Assembly (NCBI RefSeq): GCF_017744835.1
Contig: NZ_JAGIAM010000006.1
Location: forward strand, 62,001 to 126,000
Length of the DNA stretch: 64,000 bases
Direction: 5' to 3'
Origin: Sphingomonas sp.
GTDB taxonomy: Bacteria > Pseudomonadota > Alphaproteobacteria > Sphingomonadales > Sphingomonadaceae
Shown here: piece after piece, positions 17,932-27,194 of the stretch
Numbering within the stretch: position 1 is the first letter of the stretch
How the letters are laid out: every line of letters begins with the position of its first letter
The notes under the pieces: model-generated
Database searches by the model: none
What the model saw: only the letters and a program-made list of their open reading frames with translations
Told to the model about the DNA's origin: nothing
Program-made: the position numbers and the translations under genes

Positions 17932-18669
17932 TCAGAGCGAGGCGCTGGTCCGCGCGGCGAGCTGGCGTGCAGTCTCGATCGGCGCAGCGAAGGACGTGCC
18001 GGTCGCGATCATCGGTCGCCCGTCGGCCGCGGTGGTCGGGACCTGAACGCCGAGCTGCCAATGGTAGAGATAGCCGTCGGGATTGGCGTCGGGGCGGTTG
18101 GTGCCGCTCCACACCTGTCCGGTCGAATCGACTGCCCCGACCAGCACCGCATTGGGATAGGCGGCGCGTGCCTGGGGCAGGTTGCCCGGATGCGCGAAGC
18201 CGTCGTTGCCGGCGGCGAGCACCACGCGGATGCCCTTCTCCCCGGCCTCGCGGATCGCCTGGGTGATCTCCGGATCGCGGCTGAGCGCGAGCGAGATGTT
18301 GATCGCGTCGACGTTGAGTTCGGTCGCGCGGCGGATCGCCGCCGCGATTGGCCGGGCCGAGGGCTGGCACGGCGGGTTGGCGCCCTCGGGGCAGCCCGAA
18401 GGGTCGTCGATCCGGATCGAGATGATGTCGACGTTGCGGTTCGCGGCGCGCGCCAGGATCGTCGCCACCATCGTGCCGTGGTCGTAGCGCGGCTGGAACG
18501 CCGGGCGATTGCTTCCGGCCATGTCGTATTCGGCCGAGACGAGCGGTGCGAGCTCGGGAGTCCTGGCCACCCCGCTGTCGATGATCGCCACCCGCGGCGG
18601 CTGCGCCACCGGCGTGGGAGGAACTTCCGCTCCGAATGCCGCAAGTAGCGGCAGCAACAATGTTTTCAC
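17932..18669 (-). CDS. Compact S8 (subtilisin-like) serine peptidase
   Basis: 245 aa, short for an S8 peptidase (typically 280 or more for the catalytic domain alone). All three catalytic blocks are present: Asp in AIIDSGV, His in DHGTMVATI and Ser in GTSFAAPIE, with the oxyanion Asn region VLAAGNDG. A short hydrophobic N-terminus (VKTLLLPLLAAFG) looks like a signal peptide, and there is no recognisable propeptide, which normally assists folding. GTG at 18669 is chosen; a TTG at 18690 is possible. It converges on the small gene at 17749-17925. Confidence 0.85.
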   Translation of the reverse strand: MKTLLLPLLAAFGAEVPPTPVAQPPRVAIIDSGVARTPELAPLVSAEYDMAGSNRPAFQPRYDHGTMVATILARAANRNVDIISIRIDDPSGCPEGANPPCQPSARPIAAAIRRATELNVDAINISLALSRDPEITQAIREAGEKGIRVVLAAGNDGFAHPGNLPQARAAYPNAVLVGAVDSTGQVWSGTNRPDANPDGYLYHWQLGVQVPTTAADGRPMIATGTSFAAPIETARQLAARTSASL

Positions 18670-18782
18670 GTACCCCGACCCCCCGGCCAAAGCGAATCAC
18701 GCACCACGCACTATGCAGCGATCAATGCGGCGCGAATACGGTGAAACTCGCTTAAAACCGGTTGAGCGTCCCATCAGGAATT

Positions 18783-19970
18783 CTACGGCTGGAGCAGGGG
18801 CGTCCCGCGCGCCAGCGTCTCCTCGGCCGGAGTGAAGGCCGATCGCGCGGCGGGCGTGTCGGGGACGTCGGTCGCGAAAAAGGCGACGCCGGTGCCGCGG
18901 GCCGGGTCGATCCACAGCCCCGATCGCAGGCCATAGGCCTCGCCGCCATGCCCCAGCCGTGTGCGGCCGTCGCCGAACAGGTCGTCGCGGCAGCCTGGGC
19001 GGCGCGTGGGCAGGAAGGTCACCGCGAGCCCGTAGCTGCAATAGAAGCCGTCGCTGGTGTCGCCGTTGCTGCCGTCATAGGTCCACAAGGGCTTGCGCAG
19101 CAGCGCGACCGAGGCGGGGCGGAGCAGCCGCACGCCGTCGACCTTGCCCTGCCCGAGCAGCAGTCGGCCGATCTTCGCCAGCCCGCGCGCCGAGATGCGC
19201 AGCCCGCCCTGCGGCGCGAACATCGCGCCATTGGCCCCTGCGCGCCACTGCGAGAGGTCGCAGCTTCCGTCGGTCGCGGGCGTGACGGCGCAGGCGGGCG
19301 GTGCGCCGCGATGGTCGTCCTTGGTGGGCTGGCGCGCGCGATAGATCGTCACCGCCCGCGCCGCGGTCTCCCCCGAGCAGCTCGCCCAATTGTAGCAACC
19401 CTCGATGCCGAGCGGGAGAATCACAAGCCGGTTCATCAGCCGATCAAACCGCTCCCCGCTCGCGCGTTCCATCACCGCGGCGACCACCGGGAAGTTGAAA
19501 TTGGTGTAGCGGAAATAGCCGCCGGGCGCGTGCTCGGGGTCCCATGCCCTGGGGTTTTCGAGCGCCGCGCGCATGTCGCCGTCGAGCGGCAGGACATAGT
19601 CGATCGTGTCCGTCAGGCTGGATCGGTGCGAGAGCAGCAGCCGCAGCGTGATCGGCGTATCGGGGAAGGCGGGGTTGCGCAGCCTCCAGCCGAGTTTCTC
19701 CGACACATCGGCATCGAGGTCGAGCACGCCCTGCTCGACCAGCCGCAGCACGGCGATCGCGACCACCAGCTTGGAGATCGAGGCGACGCGCACTGGATCG
19801 TCGGCGCGTATCGCGCGCTTCGACGCGAGATCGGCGAAGCCGTGCGCTTCCACTGCGGCCTCGCCGCCACGGTCGAACGCGACCCGCACCGTCGCCACCG
19901 GCTCGGATTGGGACGAAAGTGGCGGCGCTGCGGTGAGCAGCAGGGCGGCGAACAGCATGGCGCCGATCAT
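18783..19970 (-). CDS. Serine hydrolase of the class C beta-lactamase / DD-peptidase fold
   Basis: 395 aa with a signal peptide ([19 protein letters not shown]). Motifs in order are S-x-x-K (ASISKLV), Y-x-N (RYTNFNF) and the third box GHGGEAYG, so the active site is intact. Relatives are beta-lactamases, esterases, DD-peptidases and D-aminopeptidases, which motifs alone do not separate. It is divergent from a LysR gene that heads a D-amino-acid operon, with only 44 bp between the starts, so a D-aminopeptidase or DD-peptidase role is attractive but unproven. MIGAM is chosen as start because it begins the signal peptide. Confidence 0.85.
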   Translation of the reverse strand: MIGAMLFAALLLTAAPPLSSQSEPVATVRVAFDRGGEAAVEAHGFADLASKRAIRADDPVRVASISKLVVAIAVLRLVEQGVLDLDADVSEKLGWRLRNPAFPDTPITLRLLLSHRSSLTDTIDYVLPLDGDMRAALENPRAWDPEHAPGGYFRYTNFNFPVVAAVMERASGERFDRLMNRLVILPLGIEGCYNWASCSGETAARAVTIYRARQPTKDDHRGAPPACAVTPATDGSCDLSQWRAGANGAMFAPQGGLRISARGLAKIGRLLLGQGKVDGVRLLRPASVALLRKPLWTYDGSNGDTSDGFYCSYGLAVTFLPTRRPGCRDDLFGDGRTRLGHGGEAYGLRSGLWIDPARGTGVAFFATDVPDTPAARSAFTPAEETLARGTPLLQP

Positions 19971-20014
19971 GGCTGGCGCTTCCCCTTTTCGCAAACCGCG
20001 ATAGTCTCCTCCCC

Positions 20015-20899
20015 ATGAACCTGCGGCACATCGAGATCTTCCACGCCGTCTATGTGAACGGATCGGTCAGCGGCGCGGCGCGTGCGCTCAACGTGTCGCA
20101 ACCTTCGGTGTCGAAGATGCTGCGCCATGCGGAGTCGCTGCTCGGCTTCCAGCTCTTCGAGCGCACCAACGGCCGGCTAGTCCCCACCGAGGACGCGCAC
20201 ACGCTGTTCACCGAAGTCGCCGAGATCCAGGACCGAGTCTATGCGCTGCGCGAGGCGGGGCGGAACCTGCGGCGCGGGGCGGGGGGCATGCTGCGCGTCT
20301 CCGCGCTTCCTTCGCTCGCGCTCCAGGCGGTGCCGACCGCAGTCGCGCGCTTCCTGCGTAGCCACGAGAATGTGCAGTTCGATCTGCAGACGGTCCACCA
20401 CGACGATCTGCTCCGCAAGCTGTTCGAGCGCGAGACCGATATCGCGATCGCCTATGAGGTGCCGCCCGCATCCCCACTTGATCACCGCCCGCTCGGCGAA
20501 GGCGAGCTGGTCGTGCTCTATCGCGAGGAGGACATGCCCGACGCGCCGCCGCGGCTCGATCTCGGCTGCCTCAAGGGCAAGCGCTTCATCAGCCTCGCGA
20601 CCAGCGGCCCGATCGGGCACCTGTTCAGCCAGGAGCTCGAGCGGCAGGACGTCGAGCTCGACGAAGTCATCTCGGCGCGCACCTTCTATATCGCCGCCGC
20701 GTTGGTCGAGCAGGGCGTGGGGATGACCGTCGTCGACAGCTTCACGGCCCAAGCCTATCTCGGCAACGGGCTGGCGATGCGCCCGCTCAGGCCCTCGCTC
20801 ACCTTCGGGGTGCACGCGATGTTCCTGCACAACCGGCCGCTGACTGCGCTCGCCACCGATTTCCTCAAGACGCTGCGGGGTGTGATCGACGTGCCATAA
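20015..20899 (+). CDS. LysR-family regulator, candidate DgcR
   Basis: 294 aa. The N-terminal winged helix-turn-helix is typical ([20 protein letters not shown], then [13 protein letters not shown]) and is followed by a LysR substrate-binding domain. It sits 71 bp upstream of the dgcN-dgcA operon on the same strand. In marine proteobacteria a LysR regulator (DgcR) senses D-glutamate and activates dgcN/dgcA, so the same role is likely here. It is also divergent from the beta-lactamase-fold hydrolase, with which it may share a promoter region. Confidence 0.93.
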   Translation: MNLRHIEIFHAVYVNGSVSGAARALNVSQPSVSKMLRHAESLLGFQLFERTNGRLVPTEDAHTLFTEVAEIQDRVYALREAGRNLRRGAGGMLRVSALPSLALQAVPTAVARFLRSHENVQFDLQTVHHDDLLRKLFERETDIAIAYEVPPASPLDHRPLGEGELVVLYREEDMPDAPPRLDLGCLKGKRFISLATSGPIGHLFSQELERQDVELDEVISARTFYIAAALVEQGVGMTVVDSFTAQAYLGNGLAMRPLRPSLTFGVHAMFLHNRPLTALATDFLKTLRGVIDVP

Positions 20900-20970
20900 C
20901 GCGTGGCTATGCCGCGCCCCGCACACGCTATGCGCAGACATTTGGCTGCAGGCGATACGGGTGCGGGGCA

Positions 20971-22005
20971 ATGATTCCAGCACCATATTTGCTTTATCTG
21001 GGCCACAGCGCCGACTTCGTCGGCATCAAGACCTCGCGTGGCCTGGCGACCTTCCGCCCAGAGGATTGCGTCGGCGAATTCCGCCACGACGATTGCCCGC
21101 TGACCGTGGGCATGCCCCGCATGACGATCGAGGAGGGCGCCGCCGCCGGTGCCCGCACGCTCGTGCTCGGCATCGCCAATTCGGGCGGCACGCTCGGGCG
21201 CGACCTGGTCGACGACGCCGTTGCCGCGCTCCAGGCGGGGATGAACGTCGCCGCCGGGCTTCACCAGCGACTGCGCGACGAGCCCCGGCTGGCGGCGCTC
21301 GCCAAGGAGAAGGGTCTGCAGCTCTTCGACGTGCGCGATCCGCCTGCGAACCTGGTCGTCGGCAACGGCTATGCGCGCGCCGGCCACCGGCTGCTCACGG
21401 TCGGCACCGATTGCTCGGTGGGCAAGATGTACACCACGCTGGCGCTCACCAAGGCGCTGCGTGCCCGCGGCGTCACCGCCGATTTCCGTGCGACCGGGCA
21501 GACCGGCATCCTGATCGCCGGTGCGGGCGTCCCGGTCGACGCAGTGATCGCCGACTTCATCTCGGGCGCGATCGAGCAGCTGGCGCCCGCCCGCCACGAT
21601 GGCGGCTGGGACCTGATCGAGGGCCAGGGCTCGCTCTATCACCCGAGCTTCGCTGGCGTCTCCACCGGACTGCTCCACGGCGCCCAGCCCGAGGCGATCG
21701 TGCTCTGCCACGATCCGGCGCGCGCGAGCATGCGCGGCATTCCGGGGCGTGCGCTTCCGAGCCTGGCCGAGTGCCTGGAGATGAACCTGCTCGTCGCGCG
21801 ACTGACCAGCCCCGACGTGCGCGCGGTGGGCGTGTGCCTCAACACCTCGACGCTCGATGCCCAGGCCGCGCGGGCCCTCTGCGCGCGCACCGAGGACGAG
21901 CTCGGCCTGCCCTGCACCGACCCGATGGTCTTCGGCGTCGAAGCCATCCTCGACGAGTTGCTATGTCTCGAAACCTCAGCGCACGACACGATCGCTTCGC
22001 ACTGA
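20971..22005 (+). CDS. dgcN: DUF1611 protein, probable D-glutamate N-acetyltransferase DgcN
   Basis: 344 aa, cytoplasmic. Matches the DUF1611 family: an N-terminal Rossmann-like part (LVLGIANSGGTL) and a C-terminal P-loop-like part (VGTDCSVGKMYTTLAL; VIADFISGAIEQL; DLIEGQGSLYHP). In a described D-glutamate catabolic route DgcN acetylates D-Glu to N-acetyl-D-Glu and DgcA converts that to the L form. Here dgcN overlaps an enolase-superfamily gene by 43 bp and follows a LysR gene, which is the described dgc arrangement. The 43-bp overlap implies strong translational coupling. The alternative is an uncharacterised NAD-dependent or ATPase-type DUF1611 protein. Confidence 0.82.
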   Translation: MIPAPYLLYLGHSADFVGIKTSRGLATFRPEDCVGEFRHDDCPLTVGMPRMTIEEGAAAGARTLVLGIANSGGTLGRDLVDDAVAALQAGMNVAAGLHQRLRDEPRLAALAKEKGLQLFDVRDPPANLVVGNGYARAGHRLLTVGTDCSVGKMYTTLALTKALRARGVTADFRATGQTGILIAGAGVPVDAVIADFISGAIEQLAPARHDGGWDLIEGQGSLYHPSFAGVSTGLLHGAQPEAIVLCHDPARASMRGIPGRALPSLAECLEMNLLVARLTSPDVRAVGVCLNTSTLDAQAARALCARTEDELGLPCTDPMVFGVEAILDELLCLETSAHDTIASH

Positions 22006-22952
22006 GCCAGCCGTTCCGCATCTCGCGCGGCGTCAAGACGCAGGCGGATGTGGTGACGGTGACGCTCGATCAGGATGGCGTCGCCGGGCGCGGCGAGGGC
22101 GTGCCCTATCCGCGCTATGGCGAGAGCATCGAAAGCGCGCTGGCCGAAATCGAGGGCGTGCGGGCCGCGATCGAGGCGGGCGCAGGCCGTACCGAGCTGC
22201 TGGGGCTGCTGCCTGCGGGTGCTGCGCGCAACGCCGTCGATTGCGCGCTCTGGGACCTCGAAGCCCGGCTGGCCGGCCGTAGCGTCGCCCAGCTGATCGG
22301 CGCGCCCGAGCCGGAGCGGCTGGCGAGCGCGCTCACCGTGGTGATCGACACGCCGCCGGCGATGGGCCTCGCCGCGCGCCGGATCGCCGACGCGCCGCTG
22401 ATCAAGGTCAAGGTCGACGCGACCATTCCCGACACGCAGATCCGCGCGGTCCGCCAGGCGGCGCCCGACGCGCGGCTGATCGTCGATCCCAACGAGAGCT
22501 GGGACCGGCAGCTTCTCGAGGCGATGGAGCCCGTACTGGTCGAGCACCGGGTCGACCTGCTCGAACAGCCCTTGCCCGCCGGACCCGACGAAGCGCTCGA
22601 GGGGCTGACCTACGCCATTCCGATCTGCGCCGATGAATCGGTCCATGTCGCCGCCGACCTCGACATCGTGTCGCGCCGCTACACCCATGTGAACGTCAAG
22701 CTCGACAAGTCGGGCGGCCTTACTGCCGGCTTCGAGCTCGCCCATGCCGCGCGGGCACGCGGCCTCGGGCTGATGACCGGTTGCATGGTCAGCTCCTCGC
22801 TCTCGATCGCCGCCGCGCTGCACGTCGCGCGCATGTCGGACTTCGTCGACCTTGACGGACCGATCTGGCTCAAGGAGGATCGCGCGGGCGGGGTACTCGA
22901 CGAGCGCGGCTATATGTTGCCGCCGCAAAAGGGTTTTTGGGGGACGGTATGA
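21963..22952 (+). CDS. dgcA: Enolase-superfamily racemase/epimerase, probable DgcA
   Basis: 329 aa. Dipeptide-epimerase branch of the enolase superfamily: the first catalytic Lys block LIKVKVDA, metal ligands in LIVDPNESW, LLEQPLP and ICADES, and the second catalytic Lys in VNVKLDKSGGL. Family members are Ala-Glu epimerases; DgcA variants interconvert N-acetyl-D- and N-acetyl-L-glutamate. ATG at 21963 lies inside the dgcN 3' end; the gene ends in an ATGA overlap with the deacylase. Neighbouring dgcN favours DgcA, but a muropeptide L-Ala-D/L-Glu epimerase remains possible. Confidence 0.83.
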   Translation: MSRNLSARHDRFALSQPFRISRGVKTQADVVTVTLDQDGVAGRGEGVPYPRYGESIESALAEIEGVRAAIEAGAGRTELLGLLPAGAARNAVDCALWDLEARLAGRSVAQLIGAPEPERLASALTVVIDTPPAMGLAARRIADAPLIKVKVDATIPDTQIRAVRQAAPDARLIVDPNESWDRQLLEAMEPVLVEHRVDLLEQPLPAGPDEALEGLTYAIPICADESVHVAADLDIVSRRYTHVNVKLDKSGGLTAGFELAHAARARGLGLMTGCMVSSSLSIAAALHVARMSDFVDLDGPIWLKEDRAGGVLDERGYMLPPQKGFWGTV

Positions 22953-24508
22953 AGGTCGCGCTGCTGCTCGGGATCGCGGCCTTGGCGCTGGGCGCCGCTT
23001 CCCCCGCTCCGCAGCACGTCGATCTGCTCATCCGCGGCGGCACGATCTACACCGGATCGGGCGAGCCGATCATCGGCGACATCGCGATTCGGGGCGACCG
23101 GATCGTCTCCGTGGGTCCCCATCTGCAGGTCAGCGCCGGCCGCGTGATCGAGGCCGGGGGCATGGTCGTCGCGCCCGGCTTCATCGACCCGCACACGCAC
23201 ATGGGCGACGATCTCTCTTCGAACGATGCCGAGAAGCGGCTGGTCCCAGCCTTCCTGATGCAAGGTGTCACCACAGCTTTCATCGGCAACGACGGGGGCG
23301 GCTCCCCGGAGGTCGGCAAGGTGCTGGCCAGCGCCAAGGCCAAGCCCGTCGGTATCAACTATGCCGCCTATGTCGGCTTCGGCGCGGTGCGCGAGAAGGT
23401 GGTGGGCGAGGCCGATCGCGCCCCGACCCTGGCCGAGCTAAGCCAGATGAAGACGCTGGTGGCGGACGCGATGTGCCAGGGGGCGCTGGGGCTTTCGACG
23501 GGGCTGTTCTATGCGCCGCAGAGCTTCGCCAAGACCGACGAGGTCGTGGCGCTCGCCCGCGAGGCGGGGAAGCGCGGCGGGGTTTACGACAGCCATATCC
23601 GCGACGAATCCAGCTATACCGTCGGGCTCGCCGCCGCGATCGACGAGGCGATCGCGATCGGGCGCGAGGGCGGGCTTCCGACGCACATCAGCCACATCAA
23701 GGCGCTCGGCGTCGACGTGCAGGGCCAGGCAGGCGCGATCATCGCCAAGGTCGAGGCCGCGCAGGCGCGCGGGCAGAAAGTCACCGCGGACCAATATCCC
23801 TGGTCGGCCTCGGGCACGAGCCTGGTCGCCTCGCTGATGCCGCTCTGGGCGCAGGACGGTGGCCGGCCGGAACTGCTCAAGCGCTTCGACGACCCGGCGC
23901 TCGCGGTCCGGCTGCGCGATGGCATCGTCGAGAATCTGCGCAAGCGCGGCGGCGCGGCCAAGCTGCTCATCGTCGAGGGCAAATATGCCAACCGCACGCT
24001 CGACGACGTCGCGCGCGAGCTGAAGCAGGATCCTGTCGCCGCCGCGATCACCGTGATCCGCATCGCCGATCCGGGGGTCGTCTCGTTCAACCAGAGCGAG
24101 GAAGACATCGCCGCCTTCATGCGCCGGCCCTGGGTGATGACCAGCTCGGATGCATCGGGCGGCCATCCGCGCGTCTATGGCAGCTTCGCGCGCAAATACG
24201 CCAAATACGTCAAGGCCGAGCGGGTGATCACCCTGCGTGACTTCATCGAGCGGTCCTCCTCGCTCACCGCCGACACCTTCGGCCTGGCGGACCGCGGCCG
24301 GCTTCGGCCCGGCGCCTTCGCCGATGTGGTCGTGTTCGATCCCGCAACCTTCGCCGAGCGCGCCACTTATGCGCAGCCCAGGCTTCTCGCCCAGGGCGTG
24401 CAGACCGTCGTCGTCAACGGCGTGGTCGCGGTCGACAAGGGCGCGCTCACCGGCAAGGCCGCCGGCCGCGCGCTGGCGCATACCCCGACGCCGGGAAGCT
24501 GCCGCTGA
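22949..24508 (+). CDS. N-acyl-D-amino-acid deacylase family amidohydrolase
   Basis: 519 aa with a signal peptide (LLLGIAALALGAAS), so periplasmic. Amidohydrolase metal and catalytic blocks: FIDPHTHMGD, YDSHIRDES, PTHISHIKAL and SSDASGGHPR. D-aminoacylases normally carry a metal-ligand cysteine in a GNCG motif; here the equivalent position is Asp115 (FIGNDGGG), so metal use or substrate may differ. It is coupled by ATGA to dgcA and by TGATG to the symporter. A reasonable role is releasing free D-amino acids from N-acylated forms or D-residue dipeptides before import. Confidence 0.85.
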   Translation: MKVALLLGIAALALGAASPAPQHVDLLIRGGTIYTGSGEPIIGDIAIRGDRIVSVGPHLQVSAGRVIEAGGMVVAPGFIDPHTHMGDDLSSNDAEKRLVPAFLMQGVTTAFIGNDGGGSPEVGKVLASAKAKPVGINYAAYVGFGAVREKVVGEADRAPTLAELSQMKTLVADAMCQGALGLSTGLFYAPQSFAKTDEVVALAREAGKRGGVYDSHIRDESSYTVGLAAAIDEAIAIGREGGLPTHISHIKALGVDVQGQAGAIIAKVEAAQARGQKVTADQYPWSASGTSLVASLMPLWAQDGGRPELLKRFDDPALAVRLRDGIVENLRKRGGAAKLLIVEGKYANRTLDDVARELKQDPVAAAITVIRIADPGVVSFNQSEEDIAAFMRRPWVMTSSDASGGHPRVYGSFARKYAKYVKAERVITLRDFIERSSSLTADTFGLADRGRLRPGAFADVVVFDPATFAERATYAQPRLLAQGVQTVVVNGVVAVDKGALTGKAAGRALAHTPTPGSCR

Positions 24509-25752
24509 TGCTGCGCGGCTGGTTCGCCATCCCGCTGTGGAAGCGGGTGCTCGGCGCGCTCGCGCTCGGGCTGGTCTTCGCCTTCGCCTGGCCGAGCGCG
24601 ACGCCGTACGTCCAGTTCATGGGCGACCTGTTCGTCCGCGCGATCCGCATGCTGGTGGCGCCGATCGTGCTGGTGACGATCGCGGCGGGCATCACGTCGC
24701 TCGCCGATCCCAAGAGGCTCGGCGGCCTCGGCGGTCGCACCGTCGGCCTGTTCGCGCTGACCACGGCGATCGCGGTCTCGGTCGGCATGCTCGTTGCGGC
24801 GCTCGTGCAGCCCGGCGTCGGGGCGCCGCTCGGCACTGCCGCGCCGCATGCGCTGGGCGAGCCGGTCACGCCGTACCAGCAGCTCATCGGCATCATCCCG
24901 CTCAACATCTTCGAGGCGCTGGCCAAGGGCGACATGCTCGCGCTGATCTTCGTCGCGATCCTGATCGGCGTGGGCACGGTGATCGCCGGCGAGCCGGGCA
25001 AGCCTTTCGCATCGCTGCTCCAGTCGACTTCGGCGGTGCTGCTCAAGGTGGTCGGCATCGTGATGGAGGCGACGCCCTTCGGCGTGTTCGCGCTGATCGC
25101 CAATGCGGTGGCGGCGAACGGTGCCGCGGTGTTCGTCAATGTCGGCTGGCTGGCGCTGGCGGTGGTGCTCGGCTCGGCGATCCAGATCGTGGTGGTCCAC
25201 AGCCTGATCCTCAAGCTGCTCGCGCGCCTGCCGCTGCTGCCCTTCTTCCGCGGTATCGTCGACGCGCTGGTCGTCGCCTTCTCGACTGCGTCGAGCTCGG
25301 CGACGCTGCCGGTGGCGATGCGCGTGTCGGAGAAGAACCTCGGCATCGCCCGCCCGGTCTTCTCCACCGTCCTCCCGCTCGGCGCGAGCATCGGCAAGGA
25401 CGGGACGGCGATGTACGTCGGCCTGCTCAGCATGTTCGCGCTCCAGGCCTTCGGCACGCCGCTGACGCCCCAGGTCTACGGCATGGTGCTGCTCACCGGC
25501 GCGCTCGCCGCCTTCGGGACTGCGCCGGTCCCCTCCGCCTCGCTGTTCATGCTCGCCGCGGTGCTCTCCGCCGTCGGCGTGCCGCCCGAGCAGACCGCGC
25601 TCGTCGTCGGCTTCGTGCTGCCGTTCGACCGGCTGCTCGACATGACCCGCACCGTTCCCAGCGCGAGCGCCAATCTCACCGTCGCCACCACCGTGGCGCG
25701 CTGGGAGAACGAGCTCGACGAAGCCGTCTACAGGGCCCCCGATCGTGCATAG
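24508..25752 (+). CDS. Dicarboxylate/amino acid:cation symporter (DAACS, GltP-like)
   Basis: 414 aa, about 8 transmembrane helices plus two re-entrant hairpins. The serine-rich hairpin AFSTASSSATLPV and the substrate/ion block GKDGTAMYVGL are diagnostic of glutamate/aspartate symporters; the late TRTVPSASANL block binds the substrate. ATG overlaps the deacylase stop, and the gene overlaps dacB by 8 bp. In this context glutamate, possibly D-glutamate, is the obvious cargo. Confidence 0.92.
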   Translation: MLRGWFAIPLWKRVLGALALGLVFAFAWPSATPYVQFMGDLFVRAIRMLVAPIVLVTIAAGITSLADPKRLGGLGGRTVGLFALTTAIAVSVGMLVAALVQPGVGAPLGTAAPHALGEPVTPYQQLIGIIPLNIFEALAKGDMLALIFVAILIGVGTVIAGEPGKPFASLLQSTSAVLLKVVGIVMEATPFGVFALIANAVAANGAAVFVNVGWLALAVVLGSAIQIVVVHSLILKLLARLPLLPFFRGIVDALVVAFSTASSSATLPVAMRVSEKNLGIARPVFSTVLPLGASIGKDGTAMYVGLLSMFALQAFGTPLTPQVYGMVLLTGALAAFGTAPVPSASLFMLAAVLSAVGVPPEQTALVVGFVLPFDRLLDMTRTVPSASANLTVATTVARWENELDEAVYRAPDRA

Positions 25753-27178
25753 ATCCTTGCTACTCACTCTCGCCCTCGTCTCGGCCGCACCCGCGCTGGC
25801 GCAGAGCCTTCCGCAGCGCGTCCAGGCCAGGCTGGGCGAGGCGCCCAAGGGCACGCGCTTCGGGCTGCTGGTGACCGACGAGCAGGGGCGCGAGATCGTC
25901 GCGGTCGACGCCGACGATCGATTCATGCCGGCCTCGAACACCAAGATCTACACCACGGCGGCCGCCTATTGGACGCTCGCCGGGATCGATCGGCCCGATG
26001 CTACGGGCGGCGCGGCGGTGCGGATCGAGGGCAGCGACGTGATCCTCGTCGGCAACGGCGATGCCCGGCTTTCGAGCGCTGCGGATTGCACCACCGATTG
26101 CCTCGCCACGCTCGCCGATGCCGTGGCGGCCAAGACCCGACAGGTCCGCAACGTGATCGGCGACGCCACGCTCTTCCCCGACCAGCGCTGGAGCCCGGGG
26201 ATGAGCTGGAACAACATCCCGAGCCGCTACGGCACCGGTATCGCGGCGCTGACGCTCGACGACAACGAGATCGCGCTCGACGTGAAGCCGGGCGCAGTGG
26301 GCGATGCGCCCGCGGTCGCCGGGCTCGGCTATTACACGATAGACAATCAGGCAGTGACGTTGCCGGCGGGCGGCAAGACCGACCTCGACTTCGATCGCCC
26401 GGTCAACAGCCGCACGCTGCGCCTCACCGGCACGATCGCGGCCGACGCTGCGCCCCAGACGCTGCGCATGGGCATCGACGATCCCGCGCATTATGCCGCG
26501 TGGCGCTTTCGCGCGCTGCTCAAAGCGCGCGGTGTGCAGGTGAGCGGTGCGGTCTCCTCGCGCTACCGCCCGCTTGCGCCTTCGGACGATCCCGCGGTGC
26601 GCCAGGGGGCGCCCGTCGCGCGGCCGCCCCAGCAGCCCGCGCTCGCGCGCCTCGCGCCGCCGCCGCTCGCCGAGGACATCCGCACGATCAACAAGGAAAG
26701 CCAGAACCTCCATGCCGAGCTGCTGATGCGCCGCGTGGGGCTCAAGCGCGGCAGCGGATCGATCCCCGACGGCGTGGCCGAGGTCGAGACGATGCTGCAG
26801 GCCGCCGGCGTGCCCCGCACCGCCTGGGACCTTTCCGACGGATCGGGCATGTCGACCTATAATCGCACCGCGCCGCGCAGCACCGTGCGGCTGCTGCGCT
26901 GGATCGCCGTGCAGCCCTGGGGCGCGGCATGGCGCGCGACGCTGCCGATCGCGGGGCAGGACGGCACGCTGGCGAAGCGCTTCAAGGGCACGATCCTGGA
27001 GGGCAAGCTCTTCGCCAAGACCGGCACGATCAACGCCACCAATGCGCTGTCGGGATACATGATCGCCAAGAGCGGCCGCACGCTCACTTTCTCGGTGATC
27101 GCCAACGACGTTCCCGGCGACGTGAGCGCGACGCGCTTCATGGATGCGGCGCTGGTCGAGGTCGCCGCGGCGAACTGA
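25745..27178 (+). CDS. dacB: D-alanyl-D-alanine carboxypeptidase/endopeptidase (PBP4 class)
   Basis: 477 aa, signal peptide ending ALAQ. Penicillin-binding motifs of class C low-mass PBPs: SxxK (S64-N-T-K67), the DGSGMSTYN block and KTG (FAKTGTI), with the long insert domain between the first two motifs. The enzyme removes terminal D-Ala from pentapeptides and can cut cross-links. The GTG start lies inside the symporter 3' end. Being last in an operon for D-amino-acid capture is unusual for dacB and suggests it supplies D-Ala or peptides to the pathway. Confidence 0.92.
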   Translation: MHRSLLLTLALVSAAPALAQSLPQRVQARLGEAPKGTRFGLLVTDEQGREIVAVDADDRFMPASNTKIYTTAAAYWTLAGIDRPDATGGAAVRIEGSDVILVGNGDARLSSAADCTTDCLATLADAVAAKTRQVRNVIGDATLFPDQRWSPGMSWNNIPSRYGTGIAALTLDDNEIALDVKPGAVGDAPAVAGLGYYTIDNQAVTLPAGGKTDLDFDRPVNSRTLRLTGTIAADAAPQTLRMGIDDPAHYAAWRFRALLKARGVQVSGAVSSRYRPLAPSDDPAVRQGAPVARPPQQPALARLAPPPLAEDIRTINKESQNLHAELLMRRVGLKRGSGSIPDGVAEVETMLQAAGVPRTAWDLSDGSGMSTYNRTAPRSTVRLLRWIAVQPWGAAWRATLPIAGQDGTLAKRFKGTILEGKLFAKTGTINATNALSGYMIAKSGRTLTFSVIANDVPGDVSATRFMDAALVEVAAAN

Positions 27179-27194
27179 GGCTGGGCCGCCGGGC

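Noticed and set aside
18755..18775. Operator-like CCGGTT sequence between subtilase and serine hydrolase
   Set aside because: Only about 9 of 14 positions fit the LacI site, and it lies at the 3' end of the hydrolase gene rather than in a promoter.
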